From Chara braunii (lineage: Eukaryota > Streptophyta > Charophyceae > Charales > Characeae), in assembly GCA_003427395.1 (NCBI GenBank), contig BFEA01000124.1, forward strand, positions 3,003,925 to 3,037,710: 33,786 nt of DNA, read 5' to 3'. Below the pieces are notes generated by a model. That model had not been told where the DNA came from. It did not search any database and worked only from the letters and a program-made list of their open reading frames with translations. Position 1 is the first letter of the stretch. Each line of letters begins with the position of its first letter. Shown piece by piece: positions 31,847 through 33,786 of the stretch. Made by a program: the position numbers and the translations under genes.

Positions 31847-32343
31847 AGAGCAAAAGAAGAGATATGGCGGAGGAAACGAAAAACTTTAAGAGAGAAGAAA
31901 AGCTTAATTCTGCTCCTGGATAGAGGAGAGTAATCCAGCGTCGAGAAGAGGCCAACGAACGAACGCCCAGTAGGAGAAAAGACGAGGGATTCAGCGCGGA
32001 CAAGCCGTTCTAAGTAAGCGCAGTGGACATCTATGTAATTCAGAGCATATTCGTGCTCATGTGGAGACTTTCCTCGACGCATCTGGCCGCATTTCCAGCC
32101 AGATTCAGGGGATAATGTCGCAACGTAAGCGTACGAACGTTAGTTAGCGGATCAGGTAAGACCAGGTGAACCAATCAACGACCTCGGTGTGCATATATTG
32201 TTATAATCTTGCAGACTTTCGTAATATTCATATGAATCATAATAATTATTAGTGCACTACTCGATTGTCCGCATTCCATGTGCAGTACTTCACAGTGTAG
32301 TGTGAAGCAGTGCGCTCGACATTCCTAGCAGTGTGAAGCAGTG

Positions 32344-32462
32344 CGCTCGACACTCACTCTCGCTCGACATTCCTAGCAGTGTCCGCATACCATGTGCAGT
32401 CCGAGGAGGTCGACGGTGTCGGAGTGGGTCTAGGAATGTCGAGCGAGAGTGAGTGTCGAGCG
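32344..32462. other. Perfect 33-bp inverted repeat, 53-base loop
   Basis: The arm at 32344-32376 starts CGCTCGACACTCACTC and ends ATTCCTAG. Its exact inverse is 32430-32462. A partial direct copy of the arm lies at 32313-32328. Zero mismatches suggests a recent origin or maintained folding. Confidence 0.92.
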
Positions 32463-32509
32463 TCCGAGCAGCGGTGCCAGACTGCCAGTAGTGCGCCACA
32501 GCAGCGTGG

Positions 32510-32740
32510 GAACGATCCAGCTCCAGCAGCCACCAGCAAACCGCGATCCAGGTTCAGCCACGTGTAGATCGATCCGACCTCCAGCGACGTCGAAGGATCC
32601 CGCCTCAGCGAGGCGCAGAGAGATGGAGCCCCGGAGGAGCGCACCCTCAGCGGCTTGAAGAACGATCCAGCTTAAGCCACATGTCAGACGATCCAGCCTC
32701 GAGCAACATGTCGAACGAACCAACCTCGGCGACGAGGAAA
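32510..32740. repeat. Degenerate ~33-bp minisatellite
   Basis: CGATCCAG(C/G)-type starts recur with CAGC(C/G)AC(A/G)TGT inside, at about 32513, 32548, 32573, 32664 and 32689. Minus-strand translation gives a repeating EAGS(F/S)D pattern with an 11-residue step. No gene is claimed. Confidence 0.6.
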
Positions 32741-33430
32741 ACGATCACCCAGCAGCTGTGAAAGGCCCTCAACGCAAGGACGCAGAGAAGCAACGTCCGT
32801 AGGAGAGCTGAGTAGAGCAAGCGGAAATTGAGGAGGAGGAGGAGGAGGAGTAATGCATTACATGCACAGTCGGATGGGCTCAATGGCCGCTCAGCGGCCG
32901 CTGCCGAACGCAGCCCTCTGTCCAACACGATTACAGTCTCGCTGGCATGGCGCCAGCCCGGCGCAATGCCGCGGCGTGGTGTAGTGCAGCAGTAGAGGCG
33001 TAGGCAAGGACATTGCAGCACCGTAAAAAAAAAAAAGGCTCGGGGAGCGGATGTACGCGCTATGGAACGTCGCGGAATGCATTTTACTCATCCATACGGT
33101 TTAGCACGCGAACTTCGGCGCTTAGGCGTTGGTGTAGCACGGCGCGACCCACACCGGTCTCCTTGTTATGGTAGGTAGGTAGTGAAGGTGAATTGAAAGA
33201 ATTTGAAAGATGAAAAAGAAAAAAGAAAAAAAGAAAAAAAAAAAAACGAGATGAAGAAATTATTTCGCGACGGTCCATCGCACGATACCATTCGCAGACT
33301 GCGAGGACCCAGGAAACTGCGAAACTGCGTTCAATGGTGAAGCTTTCCAAAAACCCCAAAAAAAAGAAGAAACTGCAGTAGCGTCTGGATTTCGCGGGAT
33401 TGAAATGCCCAGAGAAATGTATAAAGCCGT
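32741..33430. other. Non-coding stretch
   Basis: Contains a (GAG)n run (about 32832-32850), GC-rich CAATGGCCGCTCAGCGGCCGCTG near 32880, several A tracts and no credible gene. Confidence 0.5.
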
Positions 33431-33433
33431 TAT

Positions 33434-33556
33434 CAAAGCATACGCACACTAGGAGCTTTTTACGTAATTTTTGACGTAAATGCGGCCAGGTACATCGACG
33501 TCTGGCTGTAAATGCGGTCAGATACATTTACGATGGTGCTAGTGTGAGTACGGCCT
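33434..33556. mobile_element. Small TIR element remnant
   Basis: GCATACGCACACTAGGAGC at the left is mirrored by GTGCTAGTGTGAGTACGGCC at the right with mismatches. TAAATGCGG(C/T)CAG is repeated inside. The termini recall GGGCATACTCACAC of the 25398 MITE. Confidence 0.5.
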
Positions 33557-33585
33557 CCGTTCCAGAAACAGTTATCAGGTTGTGC

Positions 33586-33686
33586 GGGGGCTAGGTCCCA
33601 CTTGCACGAATTAAGAGATACTGACCGTAGATAGCAGAGATCAACGGCCGAAAGCTCCTAATCATTGCAAGTGGGACCTTGCCCCC
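33586..33686. other. 21-bp inverted repeat around an 59-base loop
   Basis: GGGGGCTAGGTCCCACTTGCA (33586-33606) pairs with its inverse at 33666-33686 with one mismatch. Weaker symmetry extends outside. Likely a foldback element. Confidence 0.75.
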
Positions 33687-33749
33687 GGGTAATGAAATCC
33701 TGACAGGGACCGCGATAAGAACAGCGCGTCTGATGGAGCCATCTGATGG

Positions 33750-33752
<3 letters not shown>

Positions 33753-33786
<34 letters not shown>
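33753..33786. repeat. Terminal A34 tract
   Basis: The window ends in an uninterrupted A run after TCTGATGGAGCCATCTGATGG. It may be a retroelement tail or an assembly end. Confidence 0.9.

Noticed and set aside
33084-33527. 147-codon minus ORF near the right end
   Set aside because: It crosses A-rich tracts giving poly-Phe, has no domain, and overlaps the small TIR element.

Overview
The window looks like nuclear, repeat-dominated DNA from a eukaryote. It holds long GT, AT, CAAT, AC and AG microsatellites, a decayed L1-type LINE with separate endonuclease, reverse transcriptase (RT) and zf-RVT parts, several short terminal-inverted-repeat (TIR) elements, tRNA-like heads and poly(A)/poly(T) tracts. 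I see no bacterial operon, rRNA gene or CRISPR array. Two clues lean towards the green lineage (alga or early streptophyte): the style of the minus-strand RT with its GIPMG and YIDD motifs, and two U6 snRNA-like segments whose 3' part reads like plant U6. Neither was searched, and the species is not determined.

Layout. (1) 129-2428 and 11677-13674 are direct copies of one ~2-kb repeat. Between them, on the minus strand, lie an intact gag-like ORF of about 694 codons (5481-7565) and, downstream, an RT ORF (2536-4662) with six internal stops but one uninterrupted reading frame. Together they look like one ~13.5-kb retroelement with long terminal direct repeats. The first repeat carries a 254-bp hairpin element (1523-1776) that the second lacks. 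A pair of interleaved inverted repeats (2456-2516) follows the RT stop. (2) 13675-14160 is a (CAAT)n/GGGGCGACCCC array. 14358-18750 is a plus-strand L1-type LINE with about thirteen stops and at least four frameshifts, with a tail to 19318. A second LINE 3' fragment follows (19330-20125). (3) 20945-23383 and 27970-32288 are two copies of a ~2.4-kb block. It contains a tRNA-like head, an AC/AG microsatellite, a U6-like segment and a conserved GT-AG intron-like interval. The second copy is broken by a 1.4-kb insertion and a 456-bp PIF/Harbinger-type MITE, both shown by the unbroken first copy. (4) 24.0-27.0 kb is a patchwork of tandem repeats, a CGATAG-rich cluster and two head-to-head TTA-flanked MITEs. 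(5) 32.3-33.8 kb holds a perfect 33-bp inverted repeat, a 33-bp-like minisatellite, small TIR elements and a terminal A tract.

No intact host gene can be named with confidence. The window reads as a graveyard of mobile elements in which the duplicated blocks supply natural 'empty sites' that date and delimit the insertions. Isolated N bases (14137, 19114, 19123, 24321, 31057, 31059, 31063, 31165) show that assembly is uncertain in places.
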